DNA of 64,000 nucleotides, taken from contig CM043960.1 of the NCBI GenBank assembly GCA_014529385.2, positions 124,027,043 through 124,091,042 on the forward strand. Direction: 5' to 3'. Shown in pieces: positions 1-10,247 of the stretch (position 1 is the stretch's first letter; each line of letters begins with the position of its first letter). Source of the stretch: Adiantum capillus-veneris. Its lineage: Eukaryota; Streptophyta; Polypodiopsida; Polypodiales; Pteridaceae. Both the position numbers and the translations under genes were made by a program. The notes under the pieces were generated by a model, which was not told where the DNA came from, searched no databases, and saw only the letters and a list, made by a program, of their open reading frames with translations.

Positions 1-208
1 AGTAAAAGCAAATAACTCTAGTGAACTAGCCATATTTGTACATACATATATTTTGGTTAGGTTACAAATAACATAAAGGTTGTTTCATTGTGTGTGTGAT
101 GTAACATTGTGAGTTTTGGGCTATGGGACAGATCTTGTATGCTTCACTCTTGTTGCTTGATGTCTCTTGCTCCTTTACTTTTTGTTTTGGTTTTGGTTTT
201 TGTATAAG

Positions 209-681
<473 letters not shown>

Positions 682-686
682 CTATG

Positions 687-913
687 TGTTGGAATTAGGG
701 TTGTAGAGAAACACACACAGCTTGGAGAAGAGGAAGGAAGCTCAAGGCACACAATAGAGAGTGTTTAACTTAGTGTGCAATGGAAAGATAGATAGCCCTA
801 GAGTGATGGGCGTATATACAATGCACGAGGGAAAAAACTTCCTAAAGAGGGAAAAATTTCCCCGGCGGTGCTAGTGTGTTCACACACATCACTACCACAT
901 GTATATGGTAACA
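687..913 (-). repeat. Copia A 3' LTR
   Basis: Starts TGTTGGAATT and ends GGTAACA on the plus strand, so it has TG...CA termini. It is 227 bp, matching the copy at 5624-5850 with about ten substitutions and no length change. It is preceded by the TSD CTATG. Confidence 0.95.
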
Positions 914-923
914 AATCCCCCCT
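914..923 (-). promoter_or_regulatory. Copia A polypurine tract
   Basis: On the minus strand this is AGGGGGGATT, directly upstream of the 3' LTR. This is the usual position for the plus-strand DNA primer. Confidence 0.8.
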
Positions 924-2826
924 GGAGTGATGCGGTGAACGAGAGCTGGCACATGAGTAAAGGGAAGTGCCATGCCCTGAGGACATGATGAGTCCACAAA
1001 GGGGAGTAAGCCCAAAGCTTTGCGGAAAGCTTCAAGCTTCTCACGAGACAATGCCTTTGTGAAAAGGTCTGCAAGGTTGTCCTGTGTTGGCACATAAGCC
1101 AAGCTGATCTCTCCTACTGAGAGCCTCTCCCTGACATAATGGTAATGCACCTCAATGTGCTTTGTGCGAGCATGAAAAATTGGGTTCCTCGCAACTGCCA
1201 ATGCGCTCTGACTGTCAGTGTAGATAGTGTTGGCAGTGTCCTATCCAACACCCAAATCAGCCATAAAGCGTCTGAGCCATACACACTCAATCGTAGCTGT
1301 GAAGACTGCCCTGTACTTAGCCTCACAACTTGAAGTGGCCACAATAGGTTGCTTCTTGCTCAACCATGATATACATGAGCTGCCAAGCATGAAACAAAAA
1401 CCACTTGTGGACACTCGCATGTCAAAACAACCAGCCCAATCTGAGTCCGAAAAAGCATTTAAGTTTGGCGGCAATGATCCCCCCTTGGGATAAAACAAGC
1501 CAAGATGTAAAGTGCCACTAAGGTAGCAGAAAATTCTCTTGACAGTCTGCCAATGCTTAGACCCTGGGCTATGTATAAATCTGCTGACCTGTGAGACTGC
1601 AAACTGAATATCTAGCCTCATATTGCATACATAAATGAGGCAGCCAACAACAGTTTGGTAAAGAGTGACACCAGCCGGATCGCCAGCATCATGTAGACTC
1701 AACTTCAAACCTGTTTCCATGGGAGTGGCAATAGGTTTGCAATCCTGAAGTCCAAACTTACATAGCAATGTCTCTATGTAACTTTTCTGACACAAGGCAA
1801 TACCACCATCACACTGCTTAAACTGTATACCCAAGTAATGATGCAACAACCCCAAATCTTTCATCTTGAAAGTAGCATTCAAATTAGCCTTAAATTCAGC
1901 AATATGTCTCTCATTTGGTCCAGTGATCAGCAAATCATCAACATAAAGAACCACAATGAGAAGTACATCACCCTCACGCTTTACATACAATGTGCTTTCT
2001 GTTGGACTGTTATGAAAGCCTCGTTTCACCAAATGAGTGTCAGCTTTCTCATACCAAGCACGAGGAGATTGCTTCAACCCATACAAAGCCTTCTTACATC
2101 TGCACACTTTGTCCTCTTGTCCTTTTATGACAAAACCGCGAGGCTGCGTTAAACTTCCTCAAATATGTCACCATTCAAGAAAGCAGTAACAATGTCTGAT
2201 TGATGTACATCCCAACCAAAATGAGCTGCCAATGCACATAGAAAATGCATAGTAGTCATACGACAAGTGGGAGAAAAAGTCTCTTCATAATCAATGCCTT
2301 TTTGCTGTGCCTAACCCTTTGCAACAAGTCGAGCATTATGGCGATCGATCTCACCATCCGGCTTGCGTTTTAACTTGTAAACCCACTTCGTACCAATGGC
2401 CTTTTTTCCAGGAGGCAAATCACATAAAGTCCATGTGTCATTTTCTATAAGTGCATCATATTTTGATTGCATGGCAGCCATCCAATTTTCTGAATTATGT
2501 GCTTCATCAAAAGACAGAGGCTCCTCAACATCATGTAAGCTAGACACAGCCAAAGCATAACAATCTGATGCATAAGATGCATGGCGAGAGCCTGAACTAG
2601 TACGACTAGACAAAGGTGCATCCAATTTACTGTCACGCAAAGTGTGCACCAGCCATTTTGGCATACCTCTAGCCTGCTCATTTTCAGCCCTTTCCTCATC
2701 AAGTACATCATGTACATCTGCATCAGTAATAGGCTGATCTAAAACATTTTCAGAAACCCCCATAGGATTGACATTTGCCTCATTGGAACTTACATTCGTA
2801 TTTCCACCACTGAAAAGAGGCAACAA
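924..2826 (-). pseudogene. Copia A pol: reverse transcriptase and RNase H (broken)
   Basis: This is the C-terminal half of a copia polyprotein. The piece ending at 2311 has the RT entry region (NSENWMAAMQ, then KWVYKLKRKPDGEID). The 1241-2107 frame holds the central motif ALYGLKQSPRAW and the intact catalytic LYVDDLLITG. The RNase H follows (SDSDWAGC, SSCEAKY), and the tail at 842-1201 has ARNPIFHARTKHIEVHYHYV, the conserved end of copia RNase H. Breaks seen: a frameshift between 2311 and 2107, and a stop near 1241. The reading frame runs into the LTR, so the native stop is not clear. No function is expected. Confidence 0.9.
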
Positions 2827-2841
2827 AGTGTCATAAATGTC

Positions 2842-4379
2842 CTATGAGCTTACATTACTGTCTGTAGTACATGACAGCAAGGACTGAACAGAATCTTCCA
2901 CAAACACTACATCCCGAGAAACCAGAATACGTTTTGTTTGCGCATGATACAACTTGTAACCTTTTCTTTCAGCACTATAACCAACAAAAATACATTTGAT
3001 AGCCTTATCATCCAATTTTCTATGTTGTGTTTGTGGCACCAAAGCATATGCCAAACAACCAAAAACACGCATGTGCTCAATACAAGGCTTTCTATCATGC
3101 CGTGATTCATATGGAGTAATAGAGTGCAAAGCTTTCGTAGGACACCTGTTAAGTACATAAGTGGCACACATGATGGCCTCAAGCCAAAAAGAATGCGGCA
3201 AAGCTTGACTTTTGACCATACATCGTGCCATTTCTGTCAGTGACCTGGTTTTCCTCTCAGCAACACCATTTTGCTGAGGCGTAAAAGGCACTTTACATTG
3301 GTGTTTTATCCCACGACTAGCCAGAAATGCATTAAATTCATGAGACATATACTCCCCCCCTCGATCGGAACGGAGGGTGCCCATAGTACATTTCGAGACA
3401 TTTTCAGCCATAGCCAGAAATTGTTTGAAGCACATAGAAACTTTGGACTTCGCTTTAAGCGGAATACCCATGCATGCCTGGAGTAATCATCAATGAAAGT
3501 CACGAAGTACAGGTAATTGCCCAAGGACGGAGTTTGCATGGGCCCACAAACATCACTATGCACAAGCTGCAACCTTCATGTGGCCCGAACTGAACCATCC
3601 TTTGGAAACTTAGAACGCTGCATCTTACCCAGAATACAGCCTTCACAAACATGTTTGACAGGTGCTTCAAGAGGCGGCAAAGAAGCAACCATATCAGAAT
3701 TTTGCAAACGCAGCAAACTGGAAAAATTCAGATGACCAAAACCTGCATGCCAAAGTTTTGCATTTGAAATAGCCTTTGAATCTGCAACAGCATTTGCAAA
3801 ATTTTGTCCACACTTGTCATACAAAGTAAGCTTATACAGCCCACGGCACAAAAGGCCAGATGCAACAATTTCATCACCAAAACTAAGATCATGAACTGTA
3901 CATCTGTCATCCACAAATTTGACTACAAGTCCAAGTCTAGCAAGTGCGGATACAGACAAGAGATTCTTCTTGATCCCAGGTACATAAAGTGCATCAACAA
4001 GTGTGAAAGAACTGCCATTTGCAGCAGTAAGAACAATCTTTCCAACTCCCTGAACTGGATAAGAGGCATTGTTGGCACAAGTGACTGAATTCCCATGAGG
4101 GACAGACTCGAGAGAGGTAAACAATTCACGATGTGAGGTAATGTGCTTTGTAGCACCATTGTCGAAATACCACATATGTGAATCTACAGCAATTGACAAG
4201 CATGCATCATGAACAACAGGATTGTAAGTGCACTCTGCGCTAAGAGCCCATTCTGCATCAACATCATCATTACAGTCTCCTTTCATAGAAGACTCAACAA
4301 TGGATGTATTTGTAGTGGAACTAGCATTTGCAGTGGAACCACCCCCTTTCTTCTTAGCCTCTTTGGCCTTCAACTTAGG
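2842..4379 (-). pseudogene. Copia A pol: protease and integrase (broken)
   Basis: The protease active-site region reads WYFDNGATKHIT, so the usual DSGA/DTGA is DNGA here. The GAG-pre-integrase zinc motif follows (LWHAGFGHLN with CEGCILGK). The integrase core has LVHSDVCGPM, then SDRGGEY, then QQNGVAERK, so the D, D and E residues are visible. A TGA stop at about 3576 splits the zinc-binding part from the core. A frameshift lies between about 3306 and 3471, inside the first third of the core. A stop at 2842 separates integrase from RT in the same frame. In an active copia element these would all be one polyprotein. Confidence 0.9.
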
Positions 4380-5262
4380 ACACGACTTGATCAAGTGATC
4401 ATTAGCTTTACAATAATGGCAACGCATCTTCTTTTTGCCCTTATCACTAGAATTGCCAGACAAAGTGCTGCCAACAGAAGCATTAGGAACATAATTTTTG
4501 CCACTCATAGCAAAACCATAAGAAGTGGCTGCATTACTGTTACCACCCTTTCTTTGAGAAGCAATAAAAGCCTGTTCAACTGCACGACGCTGCCTAGTCC
4601 TGTTTTTTCTAGAAAGTGACTCTTATAAAAGCAATGTGCATAATGCATCAAACTTGACAACTTCAGGATTTCCTTGTGTCATAAGTCTCCAAGTACTAGC
4701 AAAAGTCTGGTAAGAATCTGGTACTGCATCAAGAACAGTCTGCACTAGGGAACTGTATAAAATGACTTCATCTGCAGAAATGAGTTGCTCATTGATATCC
4801 TTGACACTAGCAAGGAAAGTTTCCATATCATCTTCCTCATGCATAATCTTCGACTCCAGCTCTTTACGCAGCAAAGCAATTTTAGCCTCATTGCGACTTG
4901 CATAAAGACCAGCCAAAATATCCCAAGCCTGTTTTGCAGATTTCGATGAACGGATGTGAGTAACAATGGTGCGCTTCACAGACAATGCAATTAATGCATG
5001 AGCCTGCACATCCTTAACATCCCAACGAGCTTGTTCTGCCATAGGCAAAACAACTCTAACCGCAGCAAGACCTGCAACATCCTCAACATCGCCTACATCC
5101 TCAGAACCAGGACGTACATCAATGCCCTGCACAATATTCTAGACGCCCTTTGACACAAGAACATGTTGCATCATATAAGCCCACATAGGGTAATTGTCCC
5201 CATCCAACCTGTCCTCAACAGCAAACATCTTGAACACATCTGTGTTGTTGTTGGCAGCCATG
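4380..5262 (-). pseudogene. Copia A gag with CCHC zinc knuckle (broken)
   Basis: The start is taken at 5262 (MAANNNTDVFKMF), just upstream of a typical copia gag N-terminus (LDGDNYPMWAYMM). The capsid region belongs to the UBN2/retrotran_gag_2 type (KSAKQAWDILAGLY). The zinc knuckle CHYCKANDHLIKSC at about 4380-4421 fits C-X2-C-X4-H-X4-C. Stops interrupt the same frame near 5139 and at 4623, so gag and pol were originally one reading frame. Gag would form the cytoplasmic virus-like particle. Confidence 0.88.
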
Positions 5263-5609
5263 GTAAATGCTGCACCTGATGAGAAAACTGCCCAAAAGTA
5301 GGAGAAACGGAGCGGGAACAACACCTGCTATATAGCACAAACCGTAGAAGACTATAAGGTACTTGTTATGCAGAAAACGACACTGAAAAAAATTCTGCAC
5401 AAAATGACGAAATTGCCTGTGCAGACCTGCCTATAGTGGAAACGGAGGCCGAAATGATCCCAACTCAAAAATCTGAGCAGACCAAGATTTTTGAGCTTAC
5501 CCAAAGTATTTGTCGACCTGCGAACGCTCGCCAAAGCTAAATGAAATCGGAGAAAGTGAGCAGGCGTGTACTGAAGCAGCTGGCGACTAATCCCGAGAGG
5601 ACGCAACCT

Positions 5610-5621
5610 GCTCTGATACCA
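5610..5621 (-). promoter_or_regulatory. Copia A primer-binding site, initiator-Met tRNA
   Basis: On the minus strand the 5' LTR is followed after ATT/A by TGGTATCAGAGC, the canonical complement of the plant tRNA-iMet 3' end. Confidence 0.92.
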
Positions 5622-5623
5622 AT

Positions 5624-5850
5624 TGTTGGAATTAGGGTTGCAGAGAAACACATACAGCTTGGAGAAGACAAAGGAAGCTCAAGGCACACAATAGAGAGTG
5701 TTTAACTTAGTGTGCAATGGAAAGATAGATAGCCCTAGAGTGATGGGCGTATATACAATGCACGGTGGAAAAAACCTCCTAAAGAGGGAAAAAATGCCCC
5801 GGCGGTCCTAGTGTGTTCACACACATCACTACCACATGTATATGGTAACA
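5624..5850 (-). repeat. Copia A 5' LTR
   Basis: 227 bp, same length and termini as 687-913, followed by the TSD CTATG at 5851-5855. In minus orientation it contains the promoter side of the element. Confidence 0.95.
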
Positions 5851-5855
5851 CTATG

Positions 5856-6225
5856 GATGAACTACATGAGGAGCTAGAAGCTTCATACGACTCCCTCCTT
5901 CTTGAGCTAGGTGGAACAAATCATCCTTGCTTCAGGACCCAACTAGCTCTGAAACATGTGTGGAGTACTCCGTGATTTTTCCCTTCCCGTTGTCCTCAAT
6001 TGGCTTTGGAGTTACACGATTTGGCTTAAATGGTTCTGTAGGAGACAACAAAGAATGCAAATAACTTTTAGGTACCCAATCGTATGAAGAGTAGGGAACT
6101 ACCTTCTAGGATTCACCACTCAACCTCCCTTTTATATAGCTCTTGGCTTGAATCCCCAGTCCACATTGGTAGCCGGCCTCTTGGCCCGAGTCCGTGACCC
6201 CCCCTGGGATGCCCTTGGCATGACA
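5856..6225 (-). repeat. partial LTR of an old chromovirus (element E)
   Basis: In minus orientation the LTR begins TGTCATGCCAAGG right after the purine-rich tract at 6226-6240. It carries a TATA-like box (GCTATATAAAAGGG in minus sense, about 6127-6140). Its distal end is not identified because Copia A interrupts the sequence at 5855. Confidence 0.7.
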
Positions 6226-6240
6226 TTACTTCCCCCTTGG
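6226..6240 (-). promoter_or_regulatory. element E polypurine tract
   Basis: In minus sense reads CCAAGGGGGAAGTAA immediately before the LTR start TGTCATGCC. It overlaps the stop codon of the pol reading frame (…TSPRGK*). Confidence 0.75.
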
Positions 6241-7129
6241 AGAAGTGTTTTTGTCCTCAAAAACAAAAGTGGGAAAGTTCTTCTTAAGAACACTAATGTT
6301 TTCCCAAGTGGTGGCGCCTTCTTCAGGTCGATCTTTCCACTTGATTAAAGCTTGACAATGTACACGATGACACGTACGTAAATCATGATAGTCGAGAATT
6401 CACTCAGGTTCATGAGGTGGGGTAGGAGGTTCACTGCAATCAACCAGAATCTGTTGGTCAATGACATTGCCATCCCCATGTAAATGCTTACGTAAATGGC
6501 TTACATGAAATACCGGATGGACACGAGAGTGTGTCAGTAATGAGAGTTTGTAAGCATGATCACCAACTCGCTTGAGTATCTTGAAAGGCCAAAAATATCT
6601 TGGAGATAATTTAGGTATTGGCCCAATCTTCAAACTTTTTGACTTCTCTGGCACATGCAAAAACACCTCTTCCCCTTCCTCAAAGGTAACTTGCCGACAT
6701 TTCTCATCAAGCGTATTTCTTATACTGATCCTACGCTTGCCGTACATTCTGACGAGCGAGTTTCAGCATATCCATATGGTCTTGGAGAAAATCCTTAACT
6801 TGCTCGAGTTTTTCGATTGCCAACCCCACAGTAATGGGTGACCTAGGTTGAAAACCATACATGAGCATGAAAGGACTAAATCCCATCGTTGTAAGCAATT
6901 TCAAGAAGAGGTAGATACTCTTCCCAATCTATTTGTTTCTTGCTAACGTACGCTCGTAGCATATCCTCTAGCACTTGGTTAACTTGTCCAGTTTGACCAT
7001 CCGTTTCTAGATGATCTGTTGTATTGAGGTTTATTTGTGTACCCGATCATTTAAACACAACCCTCCACAAATGACTCTTAAACTTGGGATCACGATCACT
7101 TGCAATGTTAATTGGCAATCCATACAACT
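6226..7129 (-). pseudogene. element E integrase C-terminus with chromodomain-like tail (fragment)
   Basis: This is the end of a Ty3/gypsy chromovirus pol. From upstream to downstream it shows the tail of the integrase core and C-terminal host-range region ([16 protein letters not shown], read across a few disruptions). Next comes the intact stretch at 6400-6747 with the GPY/F-like module (LSPRYFWPFKILKRVGDHAY and HPVFHVSHLRKHL). After an in-frame TGA comes a chromodomain-like end, ALIKWKDRPEEGATTWEN. The left boundary is the LTR; the right boundary is where the L1 LTR inserted at 7130. Most of gag, protease and RT are absent from the window. It is the oldest layer at this end. Confidence 0.85.
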
Positions 7130-7394
7130 TGTCACAATAACTAATATCTAATTCTCCTAAATGATCTTCTCATGTTAAATTGATCATTTAATATGGGGAA
7201 GTACCAGGGGAGAAAAAGCTAGAATATTGGTTAAGCTGGCAGACCGGCCACAGTAGGGATCCAAAGGAGGGAAAATGGGGATTTAAAGGGGGGGCCATCT
7301 GCAAAAGAGCAATGTGTAGCAATGGGCTTTAAAGACCCTAAGGTTCAGCCCATTAAGACTTCCAAAATGCTAAGGTTCCAAAATTCAAAGGTTG

Positions 7395-7925
7395 TGTCCA
7401 ATGGTCAAGCTGAAATTGGATGCTTTTTGAGTGTGCCAAAAAGTCTTCAAGACTCCTACATAGGAGGGGGCGAGCCCTGTAAGTAGGGGATGAGAGAGAA
7501 GCACACACATGCACTCAAAGGCTCCCTTTACACAAAGGGAGTAGGGGACACATGTCAGCTCCCTAGGCTAATTGCCTACAAGGTGCACTCAAATCCTATT
7601 GGATGGCCATAGAGGTGGACCAATGAGAATTAGGCTAGAGTAAATCTAGTTTAATTCATTTAAAAGCACTTGATAAAAGAACCAATAAGAATTAAGCTCT
7701 CTAGAAGACTATTGGCCAGTCTCCCAAGGGGTCCAATGAGCATTCAAGAGCCCCATGGCTTGCTTGATTCCTATTGGCCAGAAGACAAAAGGGGTCCAAT
7801 GAGAGTTGAATTGATTTATTTAATTACCTAAAGCTCTCACAAAAGGGGAAAGGGGGACACATGTCATAAGGCTATCACTTATGCTTCTCAATTTTCATTG
7901 GCTAAGCTTTGCAGGGTCCAATGGG
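7395..7925. promoter_or_regulatory. cluster of CCAAT boxes in L1 LTR U3
   Basis: About ten CCAAT/ATTGG pentamers occur here, in both orientations, often as near-repeats such as GGTCCAATGAG and CTATTGGCCAG. All lie upstream of the CT array. The same clustering is seen in the solo copies at 34800-35330 and 57510-57850. CCAAT is the NF-Y core site; function here is inference. Confidence 0.6.
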
Positions 7926-8029
7926 GTGCCATCATGAGTAATTTGCAAGAGGGGTCGACCAAGAGAGAGAGGGGGTTGATTTTGGCAAGGCATTATCACA
8001 CTCACACAATCTCAGGTGTGAAGCAAGAA

Positions 8030-8031
<2 letters not shown>

Positions 8032-8112
<81 letters not shown>
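8032..8112. repeat. (CT)n microsatellite in L1 LTR
   Basis: About 40 CT units. The solo L1 copies have only a few units at the same place (near 34705 and 57400). ORFs here encode Ser-Leu or Arg-Glu repeats and are artefacts. Confidence 0.97.
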
Positions 8113-8114
<2 letters not shown>

Positions 8115-8756
8115 TCTCAAGCTTTAATGGAAAGCTCATCATCTATTCTAAGCTTGTGAGAAGGGAGGCCTACACCAACAACTCTTGGCTTCGTGATGCA
8201 AATCCAACCAAGAGCCAAGATTCAATGCATGCTCATCTCCTCTACCATTCTAATTACTAAGCTATGCTAAGCTTTTATGAGTGATTATGTGAGGAGATAT
8301 ACTTCTTTCTCGTAAGACTACTCCTTCTTCCTCTCAATCTACTCTCATACCCCGCTAGCTCTCACCATCTTCAAAGGTGTGTGAGGTCTTGGGTCTAAGA
8401 ACGTCAGGGATTTGATGTTGTCTTTTATAAGTGTTTGCTTAGTGCTTGAAGCTTCCATCTTCATTGCACTAGCTAGTTATTAAAGGAACACAAAGAATTG
8501 TATTGTAAAATGTCTCCCTTGATGGGGGGAACCTATAATACAAAGCCTTTTGGAGGGGGGACCGGCTCCATGTAAATCCGGTCCTCAACTGTTGTCAATA
8601 GCTTAATTTCTCTCTTTTGAAGTAATTTTCATGCCTATCTAACTAGGTGTTATGCTTTTCATTGCTTTGCTCATTAGGAATCTATTCTAATGAAATGCTC
8701 ATTATGTTGATGCTATTTTCTGCTACACACAAGTTACCAGGCCATTAAATGTTACA

Positions 8757-8770
8757 TCGGTATCAGAGCA
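8757..8770 (+). promoter_or_regulatory. L1 element primer-binding site, initiator-Met type
   Basis: TCGGTATCAGAGCA follows the LTR end directly and matches the tRNA-iMet PBS with one substitution at the first base of TGG. The internal sequence runs only to 8790 before Gypsy I interrupts it. Confidence 0.82.
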
Positions 8771-8988
8771 CAAGGTTTCTCTTTTCTTGCTGTTAACCCT
8801 CACGGCACACGGACACCCCATCACCTACGACGGACGTGTATTATGTATTTGGTAGAGTCAGGTACCGGGCTTGTCGGACCAATAGGAAAAGGGTAAGAGT
8901 GATCGCCGATGAGAGGCGCACTCTAACTGGGACATTCAAGGGATTAGTTGGCTAAGCATGGGCGCCCAAGTGTGAATGGGGTGAGCTC

Positions 8989-8996
8989 ATATAAAA
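8989..8996 (+). promoter_or_regulatory. TATA box of the Gypsy I 5' LTR
   Basis: ATATAAAA in the context CTCATATAAAAGCC. It is conserved in the 3' LTR at 22049-22056, where the flanking bases differ slightly (GCCAATATAAAAGCC). Confidence 0.7.
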
Positions 8997-9091
8997 GCCA
9001 ACTAAACCTAAAATTCATTCATTCTCTCATTTGTGCAATAGAAGAGTGCTCTTGCTCCATCTCCATCTCCATCTTCTTCTTCTTCACCTCC

Positions 9092-9202
<111 letters not shown>

Positions 9203-9425
9203 CGATCTAGCATTGCAACGACGGCACGGCGGCGGCGAAGCGGCGGCTCCTTCTTCTTCGCCGCGAGGAATCCTCCACGAAGCAAGCGTAGAGCGGTGAG
9301 TGACACACCATCGCTTTCTTTGAGCTCACTAGTTAAGCTAGTTGTGTGCTTGGAGCCGTCTGTGGCTCGCACACAGTGTTAGGCAAGTCCCTTGCTTCGA
9401 CAGTGCGGCAAGGAGCGCACATTTT

Positions 9426-9443
9426 TGGCGCCGCTGCCTGGGA
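9426..9443 (+). promoter_or_regulatory. Gypsy I primer-binding site, tRNA-Asp type
   Basis: TGGCGCCGCTGCCTGGGA begins 5 bases after the LTR. The known plant Asp-tRNA PBS is TGGCGCCGTTGCCGGGGA, so two bases differ. Confidence 0.85.
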
Positions 9444-10247
9444 AATGCCCAACACTAAGCTCGGTTAAGCACCTTACGCTTTCTTGTGATGCAATTTCAA
9501 TTGAAGGATTTGTGAAGAAGGAAGGTGTGTGGTTGTGTGGAGAAGGATTTGTGAAGAAGGAAGGTGTGTGGTTGTGTGGAGAAGATTTTTGTTACACTGT
9601 ACTGTCTTTTTTGTTTTCTGTAAAGAAGGAGTTACAATTTTTTTGCAATGTATTGTTAGAATTAAGGTATTAGCTATGGAATGCTAGTTCCGTAAGGTTA
9701 GTTTTGTAGATCTGTTAGCTACTGTAGTACTGTGTAAACAGTGTTAGAGTGTGTGTGGCAGTATCTCTATTAGCTGTAAGTAGATAAGTTAGGTGTAGGT
9801 TAAGTGTGTGTGTGCGCGCGTGCGCGGCGACTTTAAAAAAAAAAAACCTTAAAAAAAAAATAACAAAAAAAATTTAAAAGAAGGATCGAGCTGGGGATCA
9901 TTCCCCAAGCCCAAGCTCAAACCCAGACCTCAGTCCTCAGTTTTAAAATATAGTTTATACACCTTTTTATATTTAAAAACTATTTTTAGGATTTCGAGGA
10001 CTATAAAGACTATTTTTAGGATTTCGAGGGCTTCACGTAGCCGAATAGGGAGCTGTAAAGCACGACACGTTCCTTTAGCCAAAACGCTCGTCTTGAGCTA
10101 TTACATGCCATATTTTGTGGCTTGGTTACAAAAAATAACCAAGAATAACGAAAAACTTGGGTTATAAACACCTTTAAAAAAAAAAAAAAAAACTAAGTGA
10201 GCGGCCTTCACGGGCACTCACCAACGCGCTTAGAGTGTGGAGGTCAC
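9444..10247 (+). other. Gypsy I untranslated leader with short tandem duplications
   Basis: No ORF of note. A 39-bp unit is repeated in tandem at about 9505-9582 (AAGGATTTGTGAAGAAGG is its start). A shorter unit around AGGATTTCGAGG is repeated near 9988-10030. Poly-A-like runs lie at 9834-9880 and 10173-10192. A long structured leader is usual for Ty3 genomic RNA. Confidence 0.7.

Larger units (their letters stand above)
687..5850 (-). mobile_element. Copia A: full-length degenerate Ty1/copia retrotransposon
   Basis: A 5,164-bp element on the minus strand, bounded by two 227-bp LTRs and a perfect 5-bp target duplication CTATG at 682-686 and 5851-5855. The PBS is next to the right (5') LTR and the PPT next to the left (3') LTR. 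The domain order gag, protease, integrase, RT, RNase H is that of Ty1/copia. The two LTRs differ at about ten positions by eye (roughly 4%), so the insertion is not recent. Several stops and at least two frameshifts make it non-autonomous. It sits in older sequence that is probably a chromovirus LTR. Confidence 0.95.
7130..8756 (+). repeat. L1-family LTR (1.63 kb), plus orientation
   Basis: Begins TGTCACAATAACTAATATC and ends CATTAAATGTTACA, followed by a tRNA-iMet-type PBS, so it is a 5' LTR. Two further copies in the window (32380-35798 and 56730-58319) share both termini, which fixes the ends. It contains an array of CCAAT boxes (7395-7925) and a CT microsatellite (8032-8112). It lies inside the integrase fragment of element E. 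No matching 3' LTR or second CAACT duplication is visible in the window. Confidence 0.9.

Noticed and set aside
9500..9590. Possible CRISPR-like direct repeats
   Set aside because: Only two adjacent 39-bp units, no spacers, in a plant retrotransposon leader.
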